Assembly (NCBI GenBank): GCA_902555665.1
Contig: CACDTF010000003.1
Coordinates: 1-64,000, forward strand
Direction: 5' to 3'
DNA: 64,000 nucleotides
DNA from: an uncultured Pelagibacteraceae bacterium
GTDB taxonomy: Bacteria; Pseudomonadota; Alphaproteobacteria; Pelagibacterales; Pelagibacteraceae
Within the stretch, counting starts at the first letter, position 1. Each line of letters opens with the position of its first letter. Both the position numbers and the translations under genes were made by a program. A model generated the notes under the pieces. It worked only from the letters and a program-made list of their open reading frames with translations, ran no database searches and was not told the origin of the DNA. This document shows positions 7,958 to 19,782 of the stretch, one piece after another.

Positions 7958-9721
7958 TTATACTTTTAAAGGAAGAACTTTTAGTAATAGTTTGTTTCTA
8001 ATTAAATCAACATTTAATTGATTTAAAGTATTGATAATAAAATAAACTGTATCTTCATCAATATTTTCAATTTTGTCAGGTCCAATTACCTCAATTATTC
8101 TCAACAATGCGGCACCCATCTCATTATTATCTAACATTGTTTGAATATCGGCAGGCATTTCTGATTGCTTCACCTCATAAAGACTGTCATATTTTTTTGA
8201 AATTTCAACTCCATCAGATTTAAGCGCCTCTAGAAAAATTATATCTTTTTTTGATAAAAAATATTTTTTATCTTTTTTAATTTTCTTTAAAAATTTATCT
8301 AGGTCTTCTTCAATTTTAGATTTTGCATAGTCCCCATTGAAATAATTTATAAGTTTTGATTGATGTAAAATTTTACTATTATATTTAATCTTTTTATCTG
8401 CTGTCTCTTTCTTGTTTAGATTACTATTATAAAATGTTGTAAAATTTGAGGGCACATCCTCAATATTAATTTCACCTAAAAATTTTTTTAATTCCAAATC
8501 AAAGGCATCACCAATATCATCAGATATAAATAGATCCTTTAATATCTTAATAAATTCTAACTTAATTTTTGGTTCTTCTGTTAAAAGAGTTCTTTGATAT
8601 AAAAGAGCGCGTCCCTCAATTGAAGATAGAGATTTATATGCCTCTTTTGCATTTAAAAATTGATTAATATTGAATTGGAATTTTTTATAAAATTCGAATA
8701 ACTCCTCCTCAGAATAATTTTTATCATTAACAGCTTTTTCTATTGTAGAAATTTTTTCTACATCAGTAATTTCTATATCCTGGATTTTAAAAAGTAAATT
8801 AGCAGCTGAAAGATATTTCCAAATTATTTTAGGTGTATCTTCACTTGGTTCATAAGAAAACTCAGGGTTAGTTCTATGGGCTAAATGAAAATCTAAAATT
8901 GAATTTATTGATATTACTTTATCTGCCTCATCTAAATATCCAAATAAATAATTTATTTTGTTTTCGTAATAACTATCCTCAAAACCTAACTCTTTTTTTA
9001 AATCTAAGATTAGTTGTGCTTCTTCATTTTTTCCATAATTGATTAAACAATATAAATTAAATTTTGATAGATATTCATCCTGAATGGGTTCAGAATTTTT
9101 AGAAAAAAACTCACATGATTTTTTTACGTTTGATTCTGATAAATAAGTATCTACCAAATATCTTGTTAAATTTGGATGCAAATTTATTATTTGATTTTTA
9201 ATTAAATATTCTTCTATTAATTCTAAGTTTGCATCTTTTATTAACCAATCAGATTTAAAGCTCATAAATTCTTTCTCAGTAATATTTTGAGTTGGAGAAT
9301 AAGCATTGGTTAATAAAGATATGTGCATTATATCAGATGCATCCTCTGATAAATTAAACTTATTAATATTCTGAAATAAATTTTTTAATTTAGTTCCATC
9401 AGAATTTAACCACATATCCATACTTAAACCGTATTCACTAGGATCATATAGCCCAACAATTTTAATTTCTTTTGATGAAAATTCTTTATCAAGTTTAATA
9501 GTATCTGTTTGTTTATTTGTTTGTAGTTCGTAAACACTATTCTGAGTAGTGCCGCTAGAATTTTCACTTGAAATATTTGTTTCTGAAATAACTTGATTAT
9601 CTTTTTTTTCTATATTCCAAATATCAATCGGTTTCTCCTCTGCAAACGCAGGTATAAAAAAAATAAGACAAACTAATTTAATTGAAAGAATTTTCTTATT
9701 TAACAATTTTAAAATTTTCAT
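7958..9721 (-). CDS. Exported alpha-helical protein of unknown function
   Basis: I do not recognise a named family. I prefer the ATG at 9721 (587 residues) over the ORF-track start at 9766, because it puts a signal peptide at the N-terminus: basic MKILKLLNKK, a hydrophobic core, then FIPAFA before EEKPIDIW as a cleavage site. After a Ser/Thr/Gln-rich stretch the rest is acidic, Lys- and Leu-rich and predicted by eye to be helical repeats (superhelix-like), with no catalytic motif. It is therefore likely periplasmic. The start overlaps by 26 bp the end of the small membrane-protein gene upstream, suggesting joint translation. Similar-looking large helical exported proteins sit near aroK/aroB in other alphaproteobacteria, but I cannot confirm homology. 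Confidence 0.7.
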   Translation of the reverse strand: MKILKLLNKKILSIKLVCLIFFIPAFAEEKPIDIWNIEKKDNQVISETNISSENSSGTTQNSVYELQTNKQTDTIKLDKEFSSKEIKIVGLYDPSEYGLSMDMWLNSDGTKLKNLFQNINKFNLSEDASDIMHISLLTNAYSPTQNITEKEFMSFKSDWLIKDANLELIEEYLIKNQIINLHPNLTRYLVDTYLSESNVKKSCEFFSKNSEPIQDEYLSKFNLYCLINYGKNEEAQLILDLKKELGFEDSYYENKINYLFGYLDEADKVISINSILDFHLAHRTNPEFSYEPSEDTPKIIWKYLSAANLLFKIQDIEITDVEKISTIEKAVNDKNYSEEELFEFYKKFQFNINQFLNAKEAYKSLSSIEGRALLYQRTLLTEEPKIKLEFIKILKDLFISDDIGDAFDLELKKFLGEINIEDVPSNFTTFYNSNLNKKETADKKIKYNSKILHQSKLINYFNGDYAKSKIEEDLDKFLKKIKKDKKYFLSKKDIIFLEALKSDGVEISKKYDSLYEVKQSEMPADIQTMLDNNEMGAALLRIIEVIGPDKIENIDEDTVYFIINTLNQLNVDLIRNKLLLKVLPLKV

Positions 9722-9878
9722 TTGGAATAATTTTTTCAATTTCTTTTTTAGGTGCAGGAAAATCAATTGTGCTTAGAAAAAAAATAATACCTAAAATAAC
9801 CCCTAATCCAATTATAGATTTAATCACAAGTCCTATGATACTTGCTTTGCCTGAACTTGTGTTTTTAATGAATTGCAT
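9696..9878 (-). CDS. Small single-pass membrane protein, unknown function
   Basis: A 60-residue protein: short N-terminus with a Ser/Gly/Lys stretch, one hydrophobic segment of about 22 residues (IGLVIKSIIGLGVILGIIFF), then a charged tail (PAPKKEIEKIIPNE). The composition is that of a real protein rather than a shadow, and it lies in the same direction immediately upstream of, and overlapping by 26 bp, the exported helical protein, so it may be its partner. No known family recognised. It is divergent from aroK, with their shared upstream region only about 57 bp. Confidence 0.55.
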   Translation of the reverse strand: MQFIKNTSSGKASIIGLVIKSIIGLGVILGIIFFLSTIDFPAPKKEIEKIIPNENFKIVK

Positions 9879-9935
9879 ATACTTTTAGATAATTTCAAAT
9901 TAAGACATATTTATGTTTTTTCAATAAAGAAACTT

Positions 9936-10448
9936 ATGAAATCAAAAGAAAATCTAGTTTTTTTGGGGATGATGGGTTCTGGTAAGAGCTCTATTGGATC
10001 CTTAGTGGCTAAGAAATTAAAATTAAATTTTGTCGATATTGATAAAGAAATTGAAAAAAATTTAAACATTAAAATAAAAAAAATTTTTGAAGTTAAGGGT
10101 GAGAATTATTTTAGAAAAATTGAAGAACAAACAACTTTAAAAAAACTTAAATTAAGCTCTACTGTGATTTCACTTGGTGGGGGCGCTTTTACAAATAACA
10201 ATATTAGGAAAGAAATTTTAAAAAATCATTTATCTTTTTGGCTAAATTGGAATGATAAAACATTGTTAAATAGAATTAAAAATAGTAAAAAAAGACCTTT
10301 AGCGATTAATGCAACAGATAATGAGTTAATTGATTTAATTAAGAAACGATCTAACATTTATTCTAAAGCTTTATATGAGATAAAGTGTGATAATCTTACT
10401 AAAATTGAAATAGTAAAAAAAATTGTAGAAATTTATGAAACAAACTAG
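9936..10448 (+). CDS. aroK: Shikimate kinase
   Basis: AroK phosphorylates shikimate in the chorismate pathway. I chose the ATG at 9936 (170 residues) because it places the P-loop GMMGSGKSS near residue 10, as in the family; the ORF-track TTG start adds 21 residues with no counterpart. Also seen: FVDIDKEIE (shikimate-binding Asp), SLGGGAF, and the lid region KKRPL. The stop overlaps the aroB start by 14 bp, so aroK and aroB are very likely translationally coupled. Confidence 0.93.
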   Translation: MKSKENLVFLGMMGSGKSSIGSLVAKKLKLNFVDIDKEIEKNLNIKIKKIFEVKGENYFRKIEEQTTLKKLKLSSTVISLGGGAFTNNNIRKEILKNHLSFWLNWNDKTLLNRIKNSKKRPLAINATDNELIDLIKKRSNIYSKALYEIKCDNLTKIEIVKKIVEIYETN

Positions 10449-11541
10449 ATTAAATATAGTAACTAAAACCGAAAAATATCCAATAATTATTGGATCAAAT
10501 TTGACCTCAAGTGTATCAAAAATTTTTAAATCAAATTCAATTGATTTTGATAAATGTTTAATTGTTGTTGATAAAAATGTTCCAAAAAAATTTGTCTCAA
10601 ATATTAAAAAGTCTTTAAAAAATAAAAGTATTTTTGTGTTATTTTTCAATGCTAGTGAAAAAAATAAAAATATTAATAGCGTTAATAAAATTCTAGAAGT
10701 TTTATTAAATAAAAACTTTTCAAGAAATGATGTTTTAATTTCTTTAGGAGGAGGAATTACAGGCGATGTAAGTGGTTTTGCGGCCAGTCTTTTCAAAAGA
10801 GGCCTAAAGTTTGTAAATATTCCAACAACTCTTTTAGCTCAAGTTGATTCATCAATAGGTGGAAAAACTGGAGTTAATTCTAAGTATGGTAAAAATTTAA
10901 TAGGAAGTTTTTATCAACCATCATTGGTTCTCTCAGATATTCAATTTCTTAAATCTTTATCAAAAAGACAGATAATTTGTGGATATGGAGAAATATTGAA
11001 GCATTCATTAATTGAAAATAAAAAATTTTTTATTTTCTTAAATAAAAATCTTAAAAAGATTTTAAGTCTTTCATCTCCATTTATTGAAAAAGCTATCTAT
11101 GAAAGTTGCAAAATTAAAAAAAAGATAGTCGAAAAAGATGAAAAAGAAACAGCATTAAGAAAAGTATTAAATTTTGGTCATACATTTGGCCATGCTTATG
11201 AGGCAGGCTTAGGGTACAGTCATAAACTGAATCATGGTGAAGCTGTGATACTTGGAATGAAGACAGCACTTAATTTTAGTTTAAGGGAAAATATGCTCAG
11301 TAAATATGAATATAATTTAATTATAAATCATATTGATAATTCTGGTCTACCTTCTTCAGTAAAAAAACATTTTTCTATAAAAGATTTAAATAAGATTTTA
11401 TCTTTTATGATTAAAGATAAAAAAAATAATTCTAAAAAAATCAATTTAGTTTTATTAAAAAACATTGGTAAGCCAATTTTCAACAAACAATTCTCGAAAA
11501 AAAAAGTAAATTTATTTTTAAGAAAATTTTTAATTAATTAA
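10435..11541 (+). CDS. aroB: 3-dehydroquinate synthase
   Basis: AroB makes 3-dehydroquinate from DAHP, using NAD and a divalent metal. Seen: SLGGGITGDVSGFAA (NAD-binding), PTTLLAQVDSSIGGKTGVN, GYGEILKHSLI and FGHTFGHAYE, which include the metal-binding Glu and His residues. Length 368 is normal. It starts inside aroK (14-bp overlap) and its last 12 bp overlap the 3' end of bolA on the opposite strand. Confidence 0.96.
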   Translation: MKQTRLNIVTKTEKYPIIIGSNLTSSVSKIFKSNSIDFDKCLIVVDKNVPKKFVSNIKKSLKNKSIFVLFFNASEKNKNINSVNKILEVLLNKNFSRNDVLISLGGGITGDVSGFAASLFKRGLKFVNIPTTLLAQVDSSIGGKTGVNSKYGKNLIGSFYQPSLVLSDIQFLKSLSKRQIICGYGEILKHSLIENKKFFIFLNKNLKKILSLSSPFIEKAIYESCKIKKKIVEKDEKETALRKVLNFGHTFGHAYEAGLGYSHKLNHGEAVILGMKTALNFSLRENMLSKYEYNLIINHIDNSGLPSSVKKHFSIKDLNKILSFMIKDKKNNSKKINLVLLKNIGKPIFNKQFSKKKVNLFLRKFLIN

Positions 11542-11790
11542 AATTTGGATTGAGTGTATAAATTCTTTTAATTCTTGATCTAAAATCTTGTAAATTTTTT
11601 TATTACTTTCAATTTTACTCATTTTTTTTAGTTCTTCAGAAACAATAATTAGTTTTAAATGATATTTTCCCTCTTGATTTCCTTTGTGATTTTTATGAAG
11701 AAAAGATTTGTCTTCAATATTTATACTTTCAATATTAATTTGATTAAATAATTTATTTTTTACAATTGTAATTAACTCATTTATATCCAT
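11530..11790 (-). CDS. bolA: BolA-family protein
   Basis: An 86-residue BolA-like protein, a small KH-like fold that in this family works with monothiol glutaredoxins in iron-sulfur cluster or iron signalling. Seen: an N-terminal helix (ELITIVKNKL), a conserved-type HxNHxG region (FLHKNHKGNQEGKYHLKLII), and a C-terminal helix with the QELKEFIHSIQI signature. It diverges from the J-domain/CobS/CobT genes, with only 17 bp between the start codons, so the promoters must overlap. This BolA/J-domain/CobS/CobT neighbourhood recurs in alphaproteobacteria. Confidence 0.88.
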   Translation of the reverse strand: MDINELITIVKNKLFNQINIESINIEDKSFLHKNHKGNQEGKYHLKLIIVSEELKKMSKIESNKKIYKILDQELKEFIHSIQILIN

Positions 11791-11807
11791 ATATGTTATT
11801 ATATATC

Positions 11808-12341
11808 ATGAAAAATATTTGTGACTGGAATAATTGTAATGAAATAGGTGAATATAAAGCACCAGTTGAAAAAGATAATAGCAGAAAATTTAGAATGCTT
11901 TGCCTTGAGCATGTAAAAGAATTCAATAAAAATTGGAACTATTTTTCAGGAATGAATGATGACCAAGTAATAGATTTTTTAAAATCTGATATGACTTGGC
12001 ATAAACCGACACAAAGCTTTAGCTCTTCAGATAATTTTTTCAAAGTGTTATGGAATACAACTTTGAGAGATGAGTTCGATAAAGAAAAAATAAATGGAGA
12101 TTATGATCATATGCGTCAATTTAAATTCGATCATAAAGATATAAAAGCTTTTGGAATATTGGGGGTTTCTGTGGGTTTAAAGTGGAAGAAAATACAGGAT
12201 AAATTCAAATTACTTGTGAAAAAATTTCACCCTGATATGAATTCTGGAAATAAAAAATACGAGGAAAAACTTAAACTTATAACATTAGCTTATACACAAT
12301 TAAAAAATACCTATAGAGAAAAAATTGACACCAAATCTTAA
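11808..12341 (+). CDS. J-domain (DnaJ-like) protein
   Basis: A 177-residue protein with a C-terminal J-domain (about residues 118-175): [20 protein letters not shown], then KFHPDMN containing the HPD tripeptide that stimulates DnaK ATPase. The N-terminal part has a Cys-containing segment (CDWNNC, then MLCLEH) that may bind a metal; there is no Gly/Phe or DnaJ zinc-finger region, so it is a specialised co-chaperone rather than DnaJ. I prefer the ATG at 11808 to the one at 11793, because it begins at the conserved-looking KNICDWNNC. Its 3' end overlaps cobS by 17 bp. Confidence 0.82.
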   Translation: MKNICDWNNCNEIGEYKAPVEKDNSRKFRMLCLEHVKEFNKNWNYFSGMNDDQVIDFLKSDMTWHKPTQSFSSSDNFFKVLWNTTLRDEFDKEKINGDYDHMRQFKFDHKDIKAFGILGVSVGLKWKKIQDKFKLLVKKFHPDMNSGNKKYEEKLKLITLAYTQLKNTYREKIDTKS

Positions 12342-13299
12342 CACAGAACCAGATATTAAAGTTTCACTAAAACAAACTTTTGGAATTGATTCAGAAATGG
12401 AAGTTGACGCATTTTCAAAAAAAAATGAATACGTTCCTGAAATTGATAAAAACTATAAGTTCGATAGAGATACTACTTTAGCCATTATTTCAGGATTTGC
12501 GTTTAATAAGAGAGTTTTAGTTCAAGGGTATCATGGCACTGGAAAATCTACTCACATTGAGCAAATTGCTGCAAGATTAAATTGGCCTTGTATCCGTGTG
12601 AATTTAGATAGCCATGTAAGTAGAATTGATTTGATAGGAAAAGATGCGATCGTTCTTAAAGATGGTAAACAAGTAACTCAATTTAACGAGGGAATTTTAC
12701 CCTGGTCTATACAAAATCCAGTTGCACTTGTTTTTGATGAATATGATGCTGGTAGACCTGATGTAATGTTTGTAATTCAAAGAGTTTTAGAAGCTGAGGG
12801 AAATTTTACATTACTAGATAAAAACAAAGTAATTAAACAAAATAAATTTTTTAGATTATTTGCTACTTCAAACACTGTTGGACTTGGTGACACGACAGGT
12901 CTTTATCATGGGACGCAACAAATTAACCAAGGTCAGATGGATAGGTGGAATATCGTTACAACGTTAAACTATCTTAGCTTAGATAAAGAAATGGACATTG
13001 TTTTGTCTAAAAATAAAAACTTAAATAACCCAAAGGGTAAAGAGAAGGTCGCTAACATGATAAAAGTAGCATCTTTAACGCGTAAAGGATTTATTGCAGG
13101 AGATATTTCGACAGTGATGAGCCCAAGAACGGTGTTACATTGGGCAGAAAATGCAGAGATATTTAAAGACACTGGTTACGCTTTTAGAGTAACTTTTCTT
13201 AATAAATGTGATGATATTGAAAAAAATACTATCGCAGAATATTATCAAAGATGTTTTGGTGAAGAGTTGCCAGAATCTTTGATTAATATTCAAATCTAA
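12325..13299 (+). CDS. cobS: CobS-like AAA+ ATPase
   Basis: AAA+ ATPase subunit related to aerobic cobaltochelatase CobS. In B12 makers, CobS and CobT power cobalt insertion by CobN. Seen: Walker [10 protein letters not shown] near residue 68, Walker [16 protein letters not shown], and sensor region [23 protein letters not shown], all diagnostic of CobS. The start is a TTG inside the end of the J-domain gene; the next ATG would remove about 24 residues of the conserved N-terminal region. Length 324 is normal. It is followed immediately by cobT. No CobN is in the window, so cobalt chelation cannot be assumed; a MoxR/VWA-like remodelling role is an alternative. Confidence 0.9.
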   Translation: MTPNLNTEPDIKVSLKQTFGIDSEMEVDAFSKKNEYVPEIDKNYKFDRDTTLAIISGFAFNKRVLVQGYHGTGKSTHIEQIAARLNWPCIRVNLDSHVSRIDLIGKDAIVLKDGKQVTQFNEGILPWSIQNPVALVFDEYDAGRPDVMFVIQRVLEAEGNFTLLDKNKVIKQNKFFRLFATSNTVGLGDTTGLYHGTQQINQGQMDRWNIVTTLNYLSLDKEMDIVLSKNKNLNNPKGKEKVANMIKVASLTRKGFIAGDISTVMSPRTVLHWAENAEIFKDTGYAFRVTFLNKCDDIEKNTIAEYYQRCFGEELPESLINIQI

Positions 13300-15097
13300 T
13301 GAGCACTAAAGAAAATAATTTAAAAGAAAAATTTAAGATTGCTTTAACTTCTACAGCAAAAGTAATTGCTGATGATTTTGATTTAAAAAAAAAAAATTCT
13401 GAAGAAAAAAAAATAAAAGAATTTAATTTTCTAGAAATTGATAATTTAACTAGTCCAGCTGACTTTATAAGATTACGTGCAGAAACAGATTCGTCTGCTT
13501 TAAAAAAAAATTTTGTAATGAAAAAATTTATAAAAAAAACCTTCCCTCAAATACTTCTTCTAGATCTCTATATAATATAGCTGAAAAAATACGTTATGAG
13601 ACCCTGGGAGGAAAAATGCTGAAAGGAATTAAGAAAAATTTTCATGAAAATTATAATCAATTAATAAACCGTAAGAGAAAAGATCAACTAAAAACTAAAG
13701 AGGATGTATCTGTTTCAGAAGCATTCGAGCTATACATGCTTAAAAACTTTCATAAAATTAATCTAAATCCTCTAACCACAAAAATGCTTAATTTTTGGGA
13801 AAAAGACTTTGAAGACGCTATAGACAGACATAAAGAATTTTTGCTTAAAAATCTAGAAGATCAAAATATTTATAGTTCTAAGTTTACAGAAATATTGGAA
13901 GAAATGGATATTTTTCAAAGTGAAGATGAGGATGAAAGAAAAGAAGAAAATCAAGATCAAGGACAAGATAACCCGTCAAATGAAGATGAAAATAACGAGA
14001 AAGAGGATAATAAAGACGAAAAAGATGAAAATGTATCTGAAGCTTCATTAGATGCTGATTTTAGTGTTGATGAATTTAATTTTGATGAACAGTTATCAGA
14101 CACAGATTCAGATGAACAAAGTTCAGAGCAAGTAGCTCAAAAAAAAATAGATAATATAAATTTAGATTATAAAATATTTACAACTCAATTTGATGAAGTT
14201 GTAAAAGCTGAAAATCTAGAAAATGCTGATGAGGCAACAAAACTAAGAAGAAATTTAGATCAACAATTAATTGGCTTTCAAGATATTATAACAAAACTTG
14301 CAAATAAACTTCAAAGACAATTACTTGCAAAACAAAATAGAGCATGGGAATTTGATTTAGAGGAGGGATTATTAGACAGTTCAAAACTTCCAAGAATTAT
14401 TATGGATCCATATAATTCTTTGTCATTCAAAAAAGAAAAAGATTTAGATTTTAAAGATACAGTAGTGACTCTGCTCATTGATAATTCTGGATCCATGAGA
14501 GGAAGACCAATCACTATTGCAGCTATTTGTGCAGATATTTTATCCAGAACACTAGAAAGGTGCTCTGTTAAAGTTGAAATTTTAGGTTTCACAACTAAAA
14601 ATTGGAAAGGTGGACAGAGTAGAGAATTATGGACCAAAAACTCTAAACCCAAATTACCAGGAAGATTGAACGACCTAAGACATATAATTTACAAAGGAGC
14701 AGATACCCATTGGAGACAGGCAAAAAATAATTTAGGGCTAATGCTTAAAGAAGGATTGCTTAAAGAGAACATTGATGGAGAAGCTATATCGTGGGCCTAT
14801 AATAGAATTAAAAAGAGAAAAGAGGAAAGAAAAATATTAATGGTTATTTCTGATGGAGCCCCTGTCGATGACTCAACTCTTTCTGTAAATTCGGGTGATT
14901 TTTTGGAAAAACATTTAAAAAAGATTGTGAAATTTATTGAAAATAAATCAGATATTGAAGTTTTGGCAATAGGGATTGGTCACGATGTTTCAAGATATTA
15001 CAATAAAGCTATCAAAATTACTGACGTGAATGAATTAGGAGATGTTATGATATCTCAATTAAGCTCATTATTTGAAACAAAGAAAAAATACCATTAA
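13299..15097 (+). CDS. cobT: CobT-like VWA protein, interrupted by a -1 frameshift in an A9 tract
   Basis: CobT is the von Willebrand A partner of CobS. The gene is split over two ORFs, 13299-13580 and 13616-15097. Reading the first frame up to the A9 run at 13502-13510 and then slipping back one base (to codon 13508) gives a continuous CobT sequence: [17 protein letters not shown], then [17 protein letters not shown] joining the second ORF. The joined product would be about 599 residues, near the usual length. It has an acidic low-complexity middle ([16 protein letters not shown]) and a C-terminal VWA domain with MIDAS motif LLIDNSGSM. Causes could be sequencing error, polymerase or ribosome slippage on the A tract, or real inactivation. 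The intact rest of the gene argues against long-standing decay. Confidence 0.85.
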
Positions 15098-16374
15098 ATA
15101 TTAAATAATTCTTTATTCTTCCATCTAATAATTACTTCAGCACCACTACGTGTTTTTGAATTTCTACAATTGACTGATGCAAAATTTTTTTCTAATAAAG
15201 TTTTTCCAATAAACAACCCTAGTCCTAAACCCTCTTTAGACTTATCTTTTGAATAATTTGATTTTAAATATGGTTCTCCAATTTTCGATATAATATCTCG
15301 TGGATAACCATTACCATCGTCTTCTACTGTAAGCTCTGTAAATTCACTATCACTTTTTAAATTAATAAAAATAGAATTTTTAGCAAATTTATTCGCATTC
15401 CCTATAAAGTTTCTCAATCCATAAACTATTTCAATAGATTTACTTATTTTTTTTGGATTTGAATCTTGATCAAAATTGAAGACGAACTCCTTTTTACTTA
15501 TTTCCTTAAATGAGGAGATAATTTCATACAAATAATCTCGAATATTAATATCTTTATCAATAAATTCATCTTCCTCCACAGGATTTAAAGTTAATCTCTT
15601 TAAAATTTCATTACATCGCTCGACTTGGCTATTCAATAACTCTATATCTTTCTCTAAATCTTTTTGCCCCTTAAATTGTTTCATTAAATCATGTGCAATT
15701 ATTGTTATTGTGGAAAGTGGTGTTCCTAAAGAATGTGCGGCTGCAGCAGCTTGACCACCCAAAGATAAAAGCTCATGTTCTTTAGCCATTACCTCTTCCA
15801 TTTTTCCTAATGCCTCTTTTCTTAATCTAGATTGTGTGCCAAATGTCATTGCAAAATAATTTAAAAAGACCAAGGCAATAATTAAGGATGTTGGTATAGA
15901 ATAGTAAAAATAATGATTGTTATGAAAATCACTGTTTAAATTAATTGGCAAATCTTCATAATTAAAAGTGAGAAAAATAATTATAATTATTGTTAAAGCT
16001 ACTAATAATGTATTGGTTTTTAGGCTCAAATTTGATGAAGAAAAAACACTTGGTATTAATATAAAAATTATAAATGGATTAGTTATTCCCCCTGACAAAT
16101 AAAGAAGGATGCCTAATTGCAAAATATCAATAAATAAGAAGATAAAAGCAGATCTATCTGATAATTGTGTTTTTTTATAAATAAAAGTTAAATATAAATT
16201 ACTTAATATTCCTAAAAATATAACTAAATTTGAGGTAATAAAATCAAAACTAGGATTTAGAAATAAATATACAAAATTTACTGCAATTAATTGTCCAATA
16301 ATTCCGATCCATCTAAGAGTTATATAAGTTGATTTTTTAAAAGAATGATATTTTGAAGTTTCAAAGAACTTCAT
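15094..16374 (-). CDS. regB: RegB/PrrB-type redox sensor histidine kinase
   Basis: A 426-residue membrane histidine kinase with six predicted transmembrane segments, then a kinase core. Two features place it in RegB/PrrB/Act[10 protein letters not shown] in the membrane part, matching the quinone-sensing GGxxNPF motif, and an H-box [15 protein letters not shown] cysteine in SQVERC lies 40 residues after the H-box histidine, the same spacing as H225 and redox-active C265 of Rhodobacter capsulatus RegB. ATP-binding boxes follow (N-box [27 protein letters not shown]). The residue after the phosphorylated His is Ser instead of the usual Glu. No regA response regulator is in the window. It converges on cobT (4-bp overlap) and is 2 bp downstream of gyrB. 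Confidence 0.85.
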   Translation of the reverse strand: MKFFETSKYHSFKKSTYITLRWIGIIGQLIAVNFVYLFLNPSFDFITSNLVIFLGILSNLYLTFIYKKTQLSDRSAFIFLFIDILQLGILLYLSGGITNPFIIFILIPSVFSSSNLSLKTNTLLVALTIIIIIFLTFNYEDLPINLNSDFHNNHYFYYSIPTSLIIALVFLNYFAMTFGTQSRLRKEALGKMEEVMAKEHELLSLGGQAAAAAHSLGTPLSTITIIAHDLMKQFKGQKDLEKDIELLNSQVERCNEILKRLTLNPVEEDEFIDKDINIRDYLYEIISSFKEISKKEFVFNFDQDSNPKKISKSIEIVYGLRNFIGNANKFAKNSIFINLKSDSEFTELTVEDDGNGYPRDIISKIGEPYLKSNYSKDKSKEGLGLGLFIGKTLLEKNFASVNCRNSKTRSGAEVIIRWKNKELFNI

Positions 16375-16376
16375 TT

Positions 16377-18494
<2,118 letters not shown>

Positions 18495-18531
18495 TTATCT
18501 TAACAAAAAAAACTAAAAATGCTTAAATAAC

Positions 18532-18546
18532 CCTTAAAATATAAGG
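18532..18546 (-). terminator. Possible weak terminator after tRNA-Ser
   Basis: A small inverted repeat (CCTTA-N5-TAAGG) lies 9 bp past the 3' end of tRNA-Ser on its strand and is followed by a T-rich stretch. The stem is only five pairs, so it may be a weak terminator of the tRNA transcript or chance. Confidence 0.3.
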
Positions 18547-18555
18547 CTTATTTGG

Positions 18556-18645
18556 TGGCGGAGAGAATGGGATTCGAACCCATGAAAGAATTGCTCCTTT
18601 ACACGCTTTCCAAGCGTGCGCCTTAAACCACTCGGCCATCTCTCC
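18556..18645 (-). tRNA. tRNA-Ser(GGA)
   Basis: Read on the minus strand this is a 90-nt class II tRNA with an encoded CCA. The acceptor stem pairs GGAGAGA with TCTCTCC, the T-arm contains GGTTCGAATCC, a long variable arm is present, and the anticodon arm GCTTGGAAAGC gives anticodon GGA, decoding UCU/UCC. It sits in the 313-bp gap between gyrB and rfbB, which otherwise holds only AT-rich presumed promoter sequence for both flanking genes. Confidence 0.95.
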
Positions 18646-18753
18646 AAATTAAAATGTTTTTAAAGCATTTTTTTTATATAACTCTCAAATTAAGTTAATT
18701 TAAATGAAAATACATCTTTTAAAAAATATTAATTTCTTTGAAATTCAATTGAT

Positions 18754-19782
18754 ATGAATAAAAAAAGTATAGTAGTAACTGGAGGTTTAGGTTTTATTGG
18801 GAGCAACTTAATAGAAGTGTTAATTAGTCAAAATTATAATGTTATTAATGTTGATAAAGAATCTTACTCTTCAAACTATTATAATGTTAAAGATATCAAA
18901 AATAATAGTAAATATAATTATTATAAATGCGATATTTTCGATAAAAAAAAAATTGAATATATATTTAATAAACATCAGCCTATTGGAATATTTAATTTAG
19001 CAGCTGAAACTCATGTAGATAGATCAATAGATAATCCAAATAACTTTGTAAAAAGTAACATAGTTAGCTTTTTTAACTTTCTAGAAACATTTAAAAAATA
19101 CTGTAAAAAAAATCCTAGGACTAAATTAATTCATATTTCAACTGATGAGGTATATGGTGATATTGCTAGAGGTAGATCAGATGAAAATTATGCTTATTTA
19201 CCTAATTCACCTTATGCAGCAAGTAAGGCAGCGTCAGATCATTTGTTAAGATCATATATTCAAACATATAAAATACCAGCAATTATAACTAATTGTTCAA
19301 ATAACTACGGTCCTAAACAACATCCAGAGAAACTCATACCTAAAGTAATATTTAATATTATTAATAATAAGAATATTCCACTATACGGAAAAGGAAAAAA
19401 TATAAGAGAGTGGATTTATGTTAAGGACCATTGTGCAGCCTTAATTAAAATTTTTAAATCTGGAAAACTAGGTGAATCTTATAATATCGGATCAAATAAT
19501 AATTTATCAAATTATCAATTAGTAAAGCATTTAATAAAAGTAGCAGAAAAAAAAATTAAAATTGGCAATAATGTTAAAATAATATATGTAAAAGACAGAC
19601 CTGGTCATGACTTTAGATATGCACTAAATTCAAAGAAACTAAAAAAAAATCTTAATTGGAATATTAAAATTTACTTATCAGATGGGTTAGATAAAACTTT
19701 TTCATGGTATTTGAATAATCTTTCTTACTTTAAAACTTTAGATCAAAAAGATATAAATATGAGATTTGGATTAAAACTATGA
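18754..19782 (+). CDS. rfbB: dTDP-glucose 4,6-dehydratase
   Basis: Short-chain dehydrogenase/reductase enzyme that converts dTDP-glucose to dTDP-4-keto-6-deoxyglucose, a precursor of surface sugars. Seen: NAD-binding GGLGFIGSNL at residue 10, the ETHVDRSIDNP substrate motif, HISTDEVYGD, and the catalytic YAASKAASD (YxxxK). Length 342 is normal. The 3' end overlaps rfbA by 4 bp (ATGA). No rfbC or rfbD follows, so the final deoxysugar must be completed by enzymes elsewhere. Confidence 0.93.
   Translation: MNKKSIVVTGGLGFIGSNLIEVLISQNYNVINVDKESYSSNYYNVKDIKNNSKYNYYKCDIFDKKKIEYIFNKHQPIGIFNLAAETHVDRSIDNPNNFVKSNIVSFFNFLETFKKYCKKNPRTKLIHISTDEVYGDIARGRSDENYAYLPNSPYAASKAASDHLLRSYIQTYKIPAIITNCSNNYGPKQHPEKLIPKVIFNIINNKNIPLYGKGKNIREWIYVKDHCAALIKIFKSGKLGESYNIGSNNNLSNYQLVKHLIKVAEKKIKIGNNVKIIYVKDRPGHDFRYALNSKKLKKNLNWNIKIYLSDGLDKTFSWYLNNLSYFKTLDQKDINMRFGLKL

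Noticed and set aside
13532-13539. Second A-run (A8) as the cobT frameshift site
   Set aside because: Shifting there leaves a non-CobT-like stretch ([10 protein letters not shown]); shifting at the earlier A9 run restores the family-like sequence directly.
13616-15097. CobT 3' ORF as a separate gene starting at ATG 13616
   Set aside because: Conserved CobT sequence continues upstream of this ATG in the same frame to the A9 tract, so it is the downstream half of one gene.
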